From Antitrichia curtipendula (taxonomy: Eukaryota > Streptophyta > Bryopsida > Hypnales > Leucodontaceae): a stretch of 64,000 nucleotides of DNA. The notes below the pieces were generated by a model. The model saw only the letters and a list, made by a program, of their open reading frames with translations, did no database searches and was not told the origin of the DNA. Each line of letters begins with the position of its first letter. The stretch's first letter is position 1. The position numbers were made by a program, and so were the translations under genes. Where the stretch lies: NCBI GenBank assembly GCA_951230915.1, contig OX579637.1, positions 3,844,001-3,908,000 of the forward strand. Reading direction: 5' to 3'. Shown piece after piece: positions 51,951-62,139 of this stretch.

Positions 51951-53861
51951 TCATTTGCGGGCCTTCTCTGATGAAGATTTGACCCTCAGGTTCGCAGGAG
52001 TCGACTTCCGGGAAGGCATCTTCGGTGGAGTCCTCTTGGTCGCGGATTGGGTTCGGATCTAGGGCGGAGTCGATTCTGTTTCCGTCTCCGATTGGGAGTG
52101 GGACTCGGCGGATTCTTCTTCCGTCTCCTTGATTTCTAGCAGCTCCTCCAACCTTGTTTGCCTCTACTGCGTCGACTTCGTCTCTGTGACGTTGATGACG
52201 GTGTTATCCGGATTTGCCAGGGGAGGAGTGTTTTGCATGTGGACAAACCTATCCGGATCGGTCCGGGCTGGGTTTCTCATAGTTGCTGCAGCTAGGGTTT
52301 TGGCTTCCATTTTCGTGAGCTGGAGAGGCGGAAACAGGTTCACCACCACCTGCCTCCCGGATGACTCATCCGGATCGGTGGTCTGCGTGCCCGTGTCCTT
52401 TGGCGTCGTGGCTTCCGAATAGATCACCAAACGAGTCTGGATCTCCGGATTCTTCTTTTCCGTCGAGGTACCTGCACTCGGAGTTTCTTGAAACTCTCCT
52501 TCCGAAAGGTCCGCGAACATGGCTTGATCCAACAGGTTCGGGTCGAGACTTCCGATCAGCTACTGCATCTCCTTTAGCACTCTTTCGATCCGGGCCTTGA
52601 AATCCGTCAGTATGAGGACCACCTTTGTTCCGGTGATGTGTCCTTGTGCCACCATTTGGGAGTTCTACAGTTGGGCCCTTGAGATGGTACTGGTGAGAAG
52701 GTCCACCAATTCCCCCAGCTTCCGGACTAGAGCCATTGCCTCCGTCGCCTTCCGGTTCGCGACGTGCATCTCCCGCTCCGACCAAAGGTGTTGGTTCTGG
52801 AATTGGTTTCATTCCTCTTGTAGAGTCCGGACCTAGGTGTGCAGGACTTTGACCTCCTCCGGATCAGGTCTCCGAGCGATGGCAGCTAGGATCTCCGTCT
52901 CATCCTTCACTCCTAGCGTTGTGCAGATGTCCTGGAGAACTGTTGCCATCCGATTGTTCACTGTCCTTGTGGTCCTCAGCCAATGTATGGCGCTCTCGAC
53001 CTGATCTGTTTCTAGATTTGGACTTTTCGGTTGGCCGGAACCTTCCGCTAGTTGCTTCCCTTGTGAGGCCCGATTGGTGGACTTCCGTCTGCTTGACCCG
53101 GCCTTCTCTGAAGTAGTTTGGGTTTCCTTCGGAACATCTTCATCTTCCGACTTTGGCTCCTCCGGCTCAGCTTCCGGTTTCAGTCCATACTTGAGGAGGT
53201 TCTCCTCTTTTCGATACATGAGTTGTTCCGGTTCACTCAAGGTTTCCTGTCTATGGTAGATATGGAACAGATACAAACTAATGGGACTCAACTTCTGTCC
53301 AGCAATCCGCTTGGCTAACTTATCCACAATGGTGTGGATAAGTCTTCCCCAGTTTACGGGTCTTGAAGTCGGATTTATCCTATCACCTAAGGCTCCAAAG
53401 ATGGTGTTTGCCACGGTTATCGTGACACGGCTGGGCTTCTCCGGATAAAGGATGGGAATCAGGAACTCTAAGAGTTACTGATCCCGAGCAAAGACACAGT
53501 CGGTCGCTGCAAACCCCTCCTTTGGGTCGGCGGAGTTCCGAAACCGATCCACCGCATACTTTTCCGTCTGTCCCGCCCATCCGGCTCCCTTGTTTACAGC
53601 GAAGTAGATTCCGGCCCAGAGTTCTTGGGTCCAAGCTCTTGGGCGGCCCCTCACCGTCAACTCATATTGATTGGAAACTCCGTAAAGGAGTTCCTCAATC
53701 ATCCTCTCACTTTTAAGGTCCCATGGGCGGTGTAAGAATCCGATACAGCCCATGGCTTCTAGATCCTCCTCTAACTCCCGATGACGTTCCGGATTGTACG
53801 GAATCATCGGGCTGACACTCCAGGCAGTCACCGCCGGTTTCCGGACTGGGATTTCTGTCAT
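51951..53861 (-). pseudogene. Plant mobile-element protein, older copy with seven in-frame stops
   Basis: Reading from the ATG at 53,861 to the TGA at 51,951-51,953 gives one collinear frame of 637 codons that aligns end to end with the intact 649-codon protein at 58,691-60,640. Shared blocks are RPWdLk...iEELlyGvSNQYELTVR, the W-rich QELWAGIYF segment, IPILYPEKPSRVTIT, NTIFGAL, WGRLIHTIVDKLAKR, SPISLYLFHIYH, DFKARIERVLKEMQ, and the C-terminal Ser/Lys tail. Internal stops: TAA 53475-53477, TAG 52833-52835, TGA 52809-52811, TAG 52665-52667, TAG 52560-52562, TAG 52164-52166, TAG 52059-52061. No frameshift occurs over 1.9 kb. Function as for the intact copy; this one can no longer make full-length protein by standard decoding. 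Confidence 0.85.
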
Positions 53862-54000
53862 GCTGATAGACTTCCGGATGCAAGTTGCACCAGCCTCACT
53901 TCCACTTCCTATTGCAATCCTATCTCACCACTCTTTCACTCACTAATCGTACTCGCGAAGAACCGCAGAGAAAAGAGACTGAATGAGAACGGCGGCGGGG

Positions 54001-54008
54001 TTTATATA
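54001..54008 (-). promoter_or_regulatory. TATA box of the older mobile-element copy
   Basis: On the minus strand GCTATATAAACCCC places TATATAAA 140 bp before the ATG at 53,861. The intact paralogue has its TATA-like box at 141 bp before its ATG, and the leader between box and ATG is recognisably related (GTGAAAGAGTGGTGAGA against ATGAAAGTCTGGTGAGA; GAAGTGAGGCTGG against AGAGGTGAGGCCGG). This supports both the promoter and the start codon choice. Confidence 0.65.
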
Positions 54009-54241
54009 GCGACTGAAATCCTAAGTTCCCGACTGCGTGGAATTCCCGTAAGTTCCCTAGCTGGAACCCCTACAATCCGGATCTTCCGGCTTTTTGGCTA
54101 CTGGTTCCGGAACACTATGTTAACCAAATTGTCATTTTACTCTTCCTAGGGAAGAACTATTTTCTATTTCTGGTTTCTAATGTCTAATTTCCTACACCTA
54201 TACAAAAATATAAAAGTCATTCTTCTATTTATCTCTATTTT

Positions 54242-54757
54242 ATGCATTTTTTTGAATTTACGGATGTTAGGTATTGTCACACTAAGAACAAGGTGGTGCA
54301 AGAGAAGACCCCTGCCAAAGGCCTTTCTAGGTCAATGTCAGAAGTCGAGGAAGGATCCGCACATGGATCAGGATCTAAACTTCGAACACTTAAGGATAAG
54401 GGTTTCAAACCTTCTCCGCAAGTACCCAACACCACGAAGAAGAAGAGTACACCTAAGAAAGCCAAAGGGGTCTCTTCAGAAAGTCACCAGTCAGAGGAAG
54501 ATGAGTCGCCAAGTAATTCAGTGAATGGAGAGAGCATGACTAGATCCAAATCCAAGTTAGGATCCCATCAAGATCCAGATTCAGATAAAGACCCTGATCT
54601 GGTACCCCTCTCTCCATTGAGCTTCAAGGGTAAGGCTCCGACACCATCCAGAAGAAAAGCTACACCAAGAAGGAAGCCATGAACAAGTAGGAAACATCCG
54701 CCTAGGAAAGGATCCGTCAAATTTGAAGAACCTTCTTCCAAGCAGACTAGGAAGTAG
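54242..54757 (+). pseudogene. Basic Ser/Pro/Lys-rich ORF fragment, unrecognised
   Basis: An ATG-started frame of 146 codons ends at TGA (54,680-54,682), but the same frame continues in similar composition (TSRKHPPRKGSVKFEEPSSK) to a TAG at 54,755-54,757, so the TGA looks internal. The sequence is low complexity: SMSEVEEGS, TTKKKSTPKKAKG, SPSNSVNGESMTRSKSK, APTPSRRKATPRRKP. Composition matches the disordered basic tails of the two neighbouring mobile-element proteins, but there is no alignable domain. A splice acceptor-like TTACGGATGTTAG just inside the 5' end suggests it may be an exon of a longer gene. Function unknown. Confidence 0.4.
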
Positions 54758-56673
54758 GTAAGAAGTTACTTAGGAAGAATCTAAGGCAGTAGGATGAAAA
54801 CCCAAGTTTGTGATAGGTAGAACTACTAGTTAGGCGCTTTTGAGTTGGATGCACTTGAACTTTCATTTTCCGTGTTTTTAGGATCTCAGATCCACATTTT
54901 GCGAATCAACAGGGTAGGTAGAAAGTCAAATTAGGACGATAAAGAATGACCTCTGTCATTCTTCTATCCTCTGGTTTTGTTCCTTGGGGCCTTTTAGGGT
55001 TTCCTTGGGTTTGTATTTAGGGGATGACTTCAGTTGGAAGCCCTAGGCATTCTTTCTTGCAATTTCAATATTTGGTAAATTTATTTCAGATTTCCACTTC
55101 CTAACTGTTGGTCTGCAAAGTCTCGATTCTAGATTGGTATGTCGACAATGCTAGAACCATTGTCTAGTGCAGGTAGCTGGTTTGCTAGTGTTAAAGTGGC
55201 GGAAGGGTCCCCCGGATTCTGTCCGGATCTGATTCTGTGAGTGCGAGGAGTTGGTTATGAAACTAATCGTACTAAAAGGAAGTTCTAGCTACTGCTATAT
55301 CTTGTGTGTCTTTTGAGTGGGAAAGTTGTTCTTAGATTAGGAGTGTTCTACAGAGTGGAAGGGCACATGCTAGTTGACGCTCCGATGAGATCCAACTGAA
55401 TCCGAGAGAGAGGAATGGGAAAGTAGTTAGGATCTTCTAGTTATCCGGTTACCACCTCCGACTTATAAGACTGATCCAGAATAGATCCTTCTTTGTAGTA
55501 ACTGAGTGGATTAAGGGAATGCCTAAGTGACCTACAGATAAGGATTAGATTCTGGATTTGTTGTGAGGATGAAACTGAGTCCAAGTCTTTTCTTTTAGTT
55601 ATTGTTGTCCTTAGTGAAATCTTTAGTCACTCTAATCTTTTGAAGGGTAGGTTATACGTTCCCTTCTTTAAATCCAAGAGCAGATCCCTCTAATATAGAA
55701 GATAAACTATTAAATAGGTCACTTTGTTACTGAAACCGGATCTGGATCAGGGAGAGGTACAAGATAGTGACACTCCTCCATGTCTGGACCTAGTATGATG
55801 ATTGGTATGATTTGAGAGAGTAAGGTATATGTTTGGGAACATAAAGAAGGAATTAGAGTTTCTAGTATTCAGTTCTGGATTCTTTTGTCTTGGGTTGTTT
55901 TCTTCATTATGTTTTCGGCAATTTTGAAGAAATTACAAGTGAAATCCTTTGGAAACAATACACGAGTCAACTTGGGTGCTTTACACTATTTTAACATCTA
56001 AAGGGGCATTTGTACTTCTTTGTGTTATAACACCGTGGTTTCTTTCGAGGCCATTGGAGATCTACCAGAAGGTTGTGCCCAATGATCATCCATTCTTTTT
56101 ATTGTAGTTTCAGCTTGACTAGAGCTGATGTGTGTGATAGATTGAAAGTTTTAGTTGTTTTGCTCAAGATATAGATTGCTTTTGTTGGTGGTGGAGCACC
56201 ATTTTAGGTGGTGTCAACCGTAGGATTCATGGTTCTCATACTGGAAATTGTTCATCAATACTCATTTTATGAGCATATAATTTCATTTCCTCATTTTTCA
56301 ATGGCACGCCTTGTAAATCTCCAAAATGTGTCTAAACCATGTGACTCTCTTTTTGCACATAATGTTTGACAATCTCTCCTGGATCCACTTATCGTGGATG
56401 AAATCACATTGCGCACTACCCATTCTGAGGATGTTTTGTGGTCGTAGCTTATTTGGATCATGCGTCAACCAGATTTAAAGATCGTAATGAGCTTTCATGT
56501 TCTACGCTGCTAGAGGTACAACGTGCTCTTGGTTGATGATATGTTTATTGGATTTCTTACGTCGATGTGCTCTGGTCACTAGGCTTAGGGGATTCCCGTG
56601 ATTTTGCATGACGTCTGCAAATGAGCTAGTTTGTCAATCGTAACTGGCATTACATTCATCTGTTCTTAAGTAG
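54758..56673. other. Intergenic DNA, no recognisable gene
   Basis: I see no coherent reading frame on either strand. The only notable items are a 16-bp exact match to a satellite variant, AACTACTAGTTAGGCG, at 54,821-54,836, with CACTTGAACT nearby at 54,852, and scattered TCCGGATC/CCCCCGGATTC motifs (for example near 55,210-55,235) like those of the flanking mobile elements. It probably consists of decayed mobile-element sequence. Confidence 0.4.
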
Positions 56674-57492
56674 GAATCTGAGTCTAGGCTAGTTCATGGT
56701 GGACCGTCCAAGACTGTTCATTGTTCATTAAGGTTTGAGGTGGCGGAGAAGTGGATCAATGTAGTCCTAGACCTCAATGGAATTCTTTGTGTTGCCAAAG
56801 ATTGGAAGTCCAAGGGGTCAAAAAAGGAGTTCAACCACCAATCAGAGCTACACTCTACTACAATTGTAGGCCCAAAGGTAGTATATATCTGATCCAATTG
56901 TTCCAAATTTTTGAAGAAATTAGAAAAAATAACATATGTCTCAGTGTGGAGCTCCATGAAGAAAACCACTATTGAAGAGATTTTGAAATATCTCTTGCGA
57001 GATGGAAAGATGCCCGTCCACATTTTCGGACAGGACTCCTATAAGACTATTAAATGTAGGGATAGGGCCGAGAAGTTGACGTGCTACAAGGAACTGGAAA
57101 CTGACAAAGCCTTGTTCCTTAAAAATCTAGACACGATTATCAATGGCTTTTGAGGGAGGTTCACTTACGAAAATACGATCATTGTGGACGACAGCCCTTG
57201 AAAGCACATCACAAACAACCCAGAGAATGTGATTCTGCCAGATTTATAGACGAACCAGGGAAACGGGGACAAGAACATGTATCTACTCAATGTCCTACTT
57301 CCTTGGTTCGGACAATTGCACGTTAATCGCGACAAGGGACTCAAGTTGTTCCGGACAAATGGACCAGTGAGAGTTGGGAGAAGGATGCTTTCTGAAGAAG
57401 AAATTGCAAGGAATACGACAAGCTCATGGAGGTGGTCCGGGGATCCGCTAGTGTTAGTTACACCAAGGACTAGAGGTATCAATATAGTTTAG
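56674..57492 (+). pseudogene. FCP1/NIF-like (HAD superfamily) phosphatase remnant
   Basis: One frame reads through the FCP1 homology domain. VVLDLNGILC is HAD motif I with DLNG instead of DLDG; then come FLKKLEKITYVSVWSSM (motif II region, S after W), GQDSYKTIKCRDRAEK, KALFLKNLDTI (Lys region of motif III), YENTIIVDDSP (motif IV, DD) and NPENVILPDL. FCP1-type enzymes remove phosphate from Ser/Thr, classically the RNA polymerase II tail. In-frame stops: TGA 56890-56892, TGA 57151-57153, TGA 57199-57201, TAG 57247-57249; the frame is otherwise unbroken to TAG at 57,490-57,492. The start is unclear: a TAG at 56,671-56,673 bounds it upstream and no good ATG follows before the domain. The second motif I Asp is Asn, so even the ancestor may have been catalytically weak. 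Confidence 0.72.
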
Positions 57493-58690
57493 CTTGGATT
57501 GGACTCATCTATAGCAAATGTATGTGCATTGCTTTGTAGTATTTAGTTGTTTGCGGTTGAGCTTAAGTCGGACTAATATGTATATAGCTCGGCTCTACCT
57601 CAGTTGATAGACAACTGTCGTACGCGTAATCTAGAGGTAAGCACCTTTAACACACAATTGTGGTTAGATGACACGGAAAATCGTCCCAGGGACTCTACTA
57701 TGTTGCTATGAATTTGAATTTAATCGGATTATCTCTCAAACACCCCAAGGGACCCTAAAACCTCTCTTTCCCGTTTCCGGAACTTTACTTCTTTCCGGTT
57801 TCTAATCCGGATCCGTCCTTTTCCGGAATCCGGATACAGTAACTCTTTGGTTTGTAATACCCCTGTTTTACCTTCAGGGGGTCCGCTTTTACACTTTAAA
57901 GGGGCAGGGACTCCACCACTTATCAATCACACACTCTAATATCTACAAAACAATCCAAGACATTCAATAGATCTAAATGTTGCTACGAAGTAGGTTCCCG
58001 TCTCCTCACGGCTTTCCGGATTTCCTATCTGGAAAGCAGGTCACACAGAATCCGGTTCTCCCTCTCCACTACAACGACAGATACACGATCATCCGATATA
58101 GACACAAGAGAAAATCCCCGAAAAAGTAGTTGGCGCTGTAGTTGGCGGATCTTCCGGTAAGTGGGGGTATTCCCCTTGGCGGCCGCTTAACTCCGCACGG
58201 AACTAAGAATAGTTCCGGATCCTCACCCTCTTCACTCCAATCGGATTACTGTTCTAGTAATTTAAAGACCCTAAATGCACAAGTCCCACAAATCCGATCT
58301 AACTCCTTCAAGGATCCTCTTCTAAGATCTAAATCAAAACAACCATGAATCCGGATTCCTCCTTCCCGGTTCCTCACAACTTACAAGGCACACAAACACA
58401 TCACTCAAGTCCTTTAAAAAATACTTTAGAAGATGGATAGTTCACTAAGTGGCTTGGATCAAAGTAAGGTAAATGAAATGAAAACTGAAATTGCATAAGG
58501 ATGGAATGACTGAGCAACAGACCTACTCACCATTTAAAACCAAAACAAAAAGGAAAAAGACAACCGAAAATCAAGCTAACCAACCATAGAAGCATCCGAG
58601 ATATCCGGAGTGCTACTGTAGGTTATCCCTAGAATTCCGGAAACGGGCCCACATACGGAAAATCCGTTCCGGAAAACCCTAAGTAAAAAT
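57493..58690. other. 3' flank of the intact mobile-element gene, TCCGGA-rich, no gene
   Basis: No coding sequence is recognisable. From about 57,770 rightwards TCCGG/CCGGA motifs become very dense (for example 57,775-57,835 and 58,010-58,060), like the coding region that follows on the minus strand. This suggests the element extends at least to about 57,720. I find no long terminal repeat or terminal inverted repeat that would set its boundary. A weak tRNA-like string near 57,588-57,645 does not fold as a tRNA. Confidence 0.45.
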
Positions 58691-60640
58691 CTAACTTCTA
58701 AACCCTATTTTCTTCGCCTTCTTCGAGCTGCTCCCCGACTGCACTAATGATGTCCTCGCCTTGGTCTTCGGCAGCGGTGTTAGCTTTCCGGCCGCTCGCG
58801 TCTGGATCTTCCGCTTCTTTGGCGGTGAGTCTTCTTCCTCATCCGTCTCCGTCGCGGATTCCGTCTCGAAGTCCTCCTTCTCGAATTCGAGAATCTCCAT
58901 CTCCCGGATTGGTGAATCCAAGTTGATCGGCTCGTTGTCAGCCTCCGGGGACGATGGCTTCGCTGGTGTTTCCTCCCGCATATGGACGAAGTCAACCGGA
59001 TGCGACTTGGCTGGATTCTCCACTGCTCCAATCCGGTTGAGCAGATTACCCCGGATCTGCGTCCCCTCTTCCGGTGTCTGAGTTTGATCCGGCGTGGAAG
59101 TTCCACCTTGTTCCGGAATGCTCTGCCCCTCCCTTTGACTCTGTCCCGGAGAATATGTCCTTTGAGCCAGCCATTCGCGCTGCACAAACGGCTTCAGGAG
59201 AGACTGTAGTCCTCCTGGTTTCGACAGTACCGGAATCCCCACAACTGGTTTCGGCGGAGTTTGGAGATACGGGTTGGTGGTGAGATCCGCTTCCGGAAAG
59301 GTCAAGAAGTCCATTGCCCTATCCGGATCGACTCGAGCCACCAGAGTTTGCATTTCTTGAAGTACCCTCTGCATCCGGGCCTTGAAATCCTTAAGGATCA
59401 TTACGATCTTGGATTCGGCCACGTGTCCCCCTGCTACCAGTTGGGCGTCGTAGAGCCTTGCCTTGTTCAAAACCTCCGCTGGTTGTTCGATCAGGGCTTG
59501 GAGGTTCCGGACCATCTGCATGGCGTCTTTTTTGTTCTTCTGTGCCGCCTCGCATTCTCCTTGTGCCCAGTTCCTCCGGCTTTCCGCCTCCTCCCGGCTT
59601 CTCTCTAAATTCCGGATTTGTTCGTCCTTTTGACGGATAACTTCCGGATTCGGCCTCCGCCTAATTTCCTCAATGATTTCCGCAGGTAGCACGTTCAGCT
59701 CCTTCGCCACCTCCTCCATGAACTGGATGGCCTTGTAGTGGAGGTTCCGGGCTTGATGCATCCAATCAAATCCGATGTCGAAGAATTCCCTAAGAGGCGG
59801 CTTCTCCTCTTCCGGAACTGAGATTGGTTCCACTGGTTCCGTCTCAAGCTGCTTCCCCCGTGAACCCGGATCCGTGGATTTCCGCCTAGGCTTCTTCCGC
59901 TCCAAGGCTTCCTCTTCCGGATCATCTTCCTCCTCAAGCATCGGCTCGTCCTTCTCCAACTCATCCGTAAGGTCATATTTGAGCAATTCCAACCCTGTGT
60001 TGTACACCAACATCTCAACCGTCGTCAATACGTCACCGTGGTGGTAGATGTGGAAGAGGTAGGGGCTGATCGGGCTGTACCCGCTTTTGGATACGTAGTC
60101 CGCAAGTTTTGACACCACCTGTGCTATGATACGTCCCCAGTGCACCACTCTCTCCTCCATCGCTCCGAAAATCGTGTTGGCCATCGTAACCGTAACCCGG
60201 GTAGGTTTTTCCGGATACAGTATCGGGATGAAGAAGTTCAACACCCTCTTGTGGCGCTCGTCCACGCAGTCGCTGATCGCGTACCCTTCCTTCGCGTGAG
60301 GAGGGTTCCAGAACTTCCCGGTGGCGTACTTATCCGCCCGCGAAGCGAACCCGTTTCCGAACTTCCAGAATGAGTAGACTTCCGCCCACACGTCCTCCGT
60401 CCACCCCTTGGGCTGCCTTCGAACCGTCAGCTCGTACTGGTTTGAAGTCCCGTTGATCAATTCTTGAATCAACTCTTCCCCTCTCAGATTCCACGGCCGG
60501 TCGATCAATCCGGCACACCCTAATCTCTGGAGATCTTGCTCCAACTCCTGCCGAGCGGTTGGGTCGGTCGGTATGGACGGACTCACCATCCGGGTAACCA
60601 TCGACGATTTTGCGGATCGCGCCGCACTAGTTTCCGCCAT
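58691..60640 (-). CDS. Intact plant mobile-element protein (putative plant transposon/gag-like), 649 aa
   Basis: This is the longest intact ORF in the window. I place the start at the ATG at 60,640 (MAETSAARS): the five codons upstream begin with TTG, and the paralogue at 53,861 starts at the equivalent MTEIP. Approximate residues: 35-175 globular region with GCAGLIDRPWNLRGEELIQE, NQYELTVRRQPKGWTEDVW, FFIPILYPEKPTRVTVTMAN and HWGRIIAQVVSKLA, resembling the 'putative plant transposon protein' domain in layout; 215-250 acidic then KKPRRKS; 335-400 coiled coil; 410-440 DFKARMQRVLQEMQTL; a Ser/Glu-rich tail with PPKKRK, a likely nuclear signal. No reverse transcriptase, integrase or DDE motif is present, so it would be a structural or accessory protein of a larger or non-autonomous element. 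Assignment to a Pfam family is from memory of its layout and unverified. Confidence 0.8.
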   Translation of the reverse strand: MAETSAARSAKSSMVTRMVSPSIPTDPTARQELEQDLQRLGCAGLIDRPWNLRGEELIQELINGTSNQYELTVRRQPKGWTEDVWAEVYSFWKFGNGFASRADKYATGKFWNPPHAKEGYAISDCVDERHKRVLNFFIPILYPEKPTRVTVTMANTIFGAMEERVVHWGRIIAQVVSKLADYVSKSGYSPISPYLFHIYHHGDVLTTVEMLVYNTGLELLKYDLTDELEKDEPMLEEEDDPEEEALERKKPRRKSTDPGSRGKQLETEPVEPISVPEEEKPPLREFFDIGFDWMHQARNLHYKAIQFMEEVAKELNVLPAEIIEEIRRRPNPEVIRQKDEQIRNLERSREEAESRRNWAQGECEAAQKNKKDAMQMVRNLQALIEQPAEVLNKARLYDAQLVAGGHVAESKIVMILKDFKARMQRVLQEMQTLVARVDPDRAMDFLTFPEADLTTNPYLQTPPKPVVGIPVLSKPGGLQSLLKPFVQREWLAQRTYSPGQSQREGQSIPEQGGTSTPDQTQTPEEGTQIRGNLLNRIGAVENPAKSHPVDFVHMREETPAKPSSPEADNEPINLDSPIREMEILEFEKEDFETESATETDEEEDSPPKKRKIQTRAAGKLTPLPKTKARTSLVQSGSSSKKAKKIGFRS

Positions 60641-60780
60641 CGCTGCACCGACCAAGTAACCCTAATCCGGCCTCACCTCTCTCTATCCGTAAATGCACTC
60701 TCACCAGACTTTCATCCAACTAGCTACGCGCGGACGAGTTTGGAAACTCAAAAGATGGAGAAAGAAAGGCGGGTGGTGGC

Positions 60781-60790
60781 CTTTAAATAG
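60781..60790 (-). promoter_or_regulatory. TATA-like box of the intact mobile-element gene
   Basis: On the minus strand GGCTATTTAAAGGCC places CTATTTAAAG 141 bp before the ATG at 60,640. The spacing matches the TATATAAA-ATG distance (140 bp) of the older paralogue, and the intervening leader is homologous. Together these indicate the promoter and 5' leader are part of the element. Confidence 0.6.
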
Positions 60791-61248
60791 CCAAAACAGC
60801 GCCACGAGTTCTCCGATTGGAACTGGATTAGGTTTCCGTTCCCGAGGCGCGTCCCCTAGCCTCGTAGGCTGGATCCCTAGTCCGTAGGTGGCGGCGCTCC
60901 GGTTCATTTCCGGAAACCCTAATCTGGTCGGATCGGAAACTAATTTCCGGATGAAGGCTTATTCCAAACATAAGCTTTTCCGGAAGACATCTATCATTTC
61001 TTAACCGAAAAAAATTTAAAAATCTCTATCTATTCCATCTATTCTACTCTATTTATACGAAAATTAGGTTTCCGTGTTGTGACAACAACCATCTTTGCAT
61101 GTTTTCTTGTGCATCTCCACTTGAATTCTTTGCTCTTCTGTAACGGTGCGGAATTTGTTTTCTAATGTACACTTCTTGTACTCCAAGGGCTGAATGAATC
61201 CTTGTCTTTTGCAGCAAGGAATCAGCTTCATTGTCAAGCTTTAATTGA
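60791..61248. other. 5' flank of the mobile-element gene and spacer, no gene
   Basis: TCCGGA-type motifs continue to about 60,985 (CCGGTTCATTTCCGGAAACC, TTCCGGATGAAGG, TTTTCCGGAAGAC) and then stop, which may mark the element's edge near 61,000. The rest, 61,000-61,248, is AT-rich and shows no reading frame of note. Confidence 0.4.
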
Positions 61249-61280
61249 CTCGATACAAGATTATGGGCAATATGTAATAC

Positions 61281-61702
61281 TTAGTAAGGGAAATTTCTTG
61301 TATTCTGCTCCACTGTATATTCCAATATGGCCTTTCTAATGAAGCCCATCGAAGAAGGGGTGGTAGATAGTCCTCTAGATAGGAGGGCCCGCTTGCTAGT
61401 GTCATACTCACCATCGCCACTGCACTCAAGGGAACTCAAATCTATGTCAAAGTCACTAATGCCCTCGGACAAATTGTCCCAGAGGAGGCTGTACAAAGAT
61501 GCAAACTACCCAATATCCACATCAAAGGTGGAAATTGAGGTCTCGACACAAGAGCGTGAGGCAGTCATTTTTATCCACCCGTCGAAGTGTGGATCAGGGT
61601 AACCACCATAGTGCTTCACGAGGTAGACAACATAGAAGCCATAGAACATCCATTTAGCTAATCCGCTATATAAATCAGGACGTGCAAATGAAAACAGTGC
61701 TA
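61281..61702 (-). pseudogene. Unrecognised coding remnant (exon fragment) with one in-frame stop
   Basis: A single minus-strand frame reads coherently from a possible splice acceptor (TAATTAG, about 61,702-61,708) through ALFSFARPDLYSGLAKW, MFYGFYVVYLVKHYGGYPD, PHFDGWIKMTASRSCVETS and FDVDIG. After a TAG at 61,506-61,508 it continues FASLYSLLWDNLSEGISDFD and ends at TAA 61,281-61,283. The part before the stop has an aromatic, membrane-like or tightly packed character (FYGFYVVYLV) and then an acidic Ser-rich part. I do not recognise the family. Reading on in frame after the TAG with sensible composition is the reason for calling it a broken gene rather than a chance ORF. Confidence 0.4.
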
Positions 61703-62139
61703 ATTACAATGTAGGGACTCCTACAGTGAACGAACACTACACTGCATTTTGCACTAAATTTTGTTGTTCACGGTCTAGAAATTGTGTATAATTTACTTCT
61801 TATAAGTACTAATAGATATTTTCTGTACAGTTTTCCATACGAATTTGTACTCGATTGTTCTTCTGCATGCAATGAGGTGACCCAACGTACTCTACGATGA
61901 CCGGATGTACTCTGAGAATGATCTTGGAAGGCACAATAACGATATTGTGATTGTCTTTTTAATAGTATGGTCCTATTCACCGAGTGTTTGAGGTCACTAT
62001 TGCCTTCTCCAATGCAACTCATTTGCAATGGTGCTTCACAAGGTGTGCTTGGTCTTGGTGCTTGCTTTGTATGAGTCTTCATGTGTCTTGTTTAGAATGT
62101 ATTTGTATTCTCAAGCTTCTTGAATTTCCTCTAGCGGCA
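61703..62139. other. Spacer between two coding remnants, nothing recognised
   Basis: AT-rich sequence with no coherent reading frame on either strand and no repeat that I can see. A long plus-strand frame runs in from 61,984, but its first part is cysteine/leucine-rich in a way typical of non-coding DNA. Confidence 0.4.

Noticed and set aside
52129..53318. Plus-strand ORFs over the minus-strand mobile-element pseudogene, and similar ORFs at 58,761-60,047
   Set aside because: They are antisense shadows of the real frames; their Ser/Arg-rich composition comes from the complementary strand.
57588..57645. tRNA or tRNA-derived SINE head (GCTCTACCTCAGTTGATAGAC...)
   Set aside because: It has a vague A-box resemblance only. 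I find no B box, no matching acceptor or T stems, and no poly-A or simple-repeat tail.
51951..61000. LTR retrotransposon with the two mobile-element genes as gag
   Set aside because: No direct terminal repeats, primer-binding site, polypurine tract, protease, reverse transcriptase or integrase could be found around either copy.
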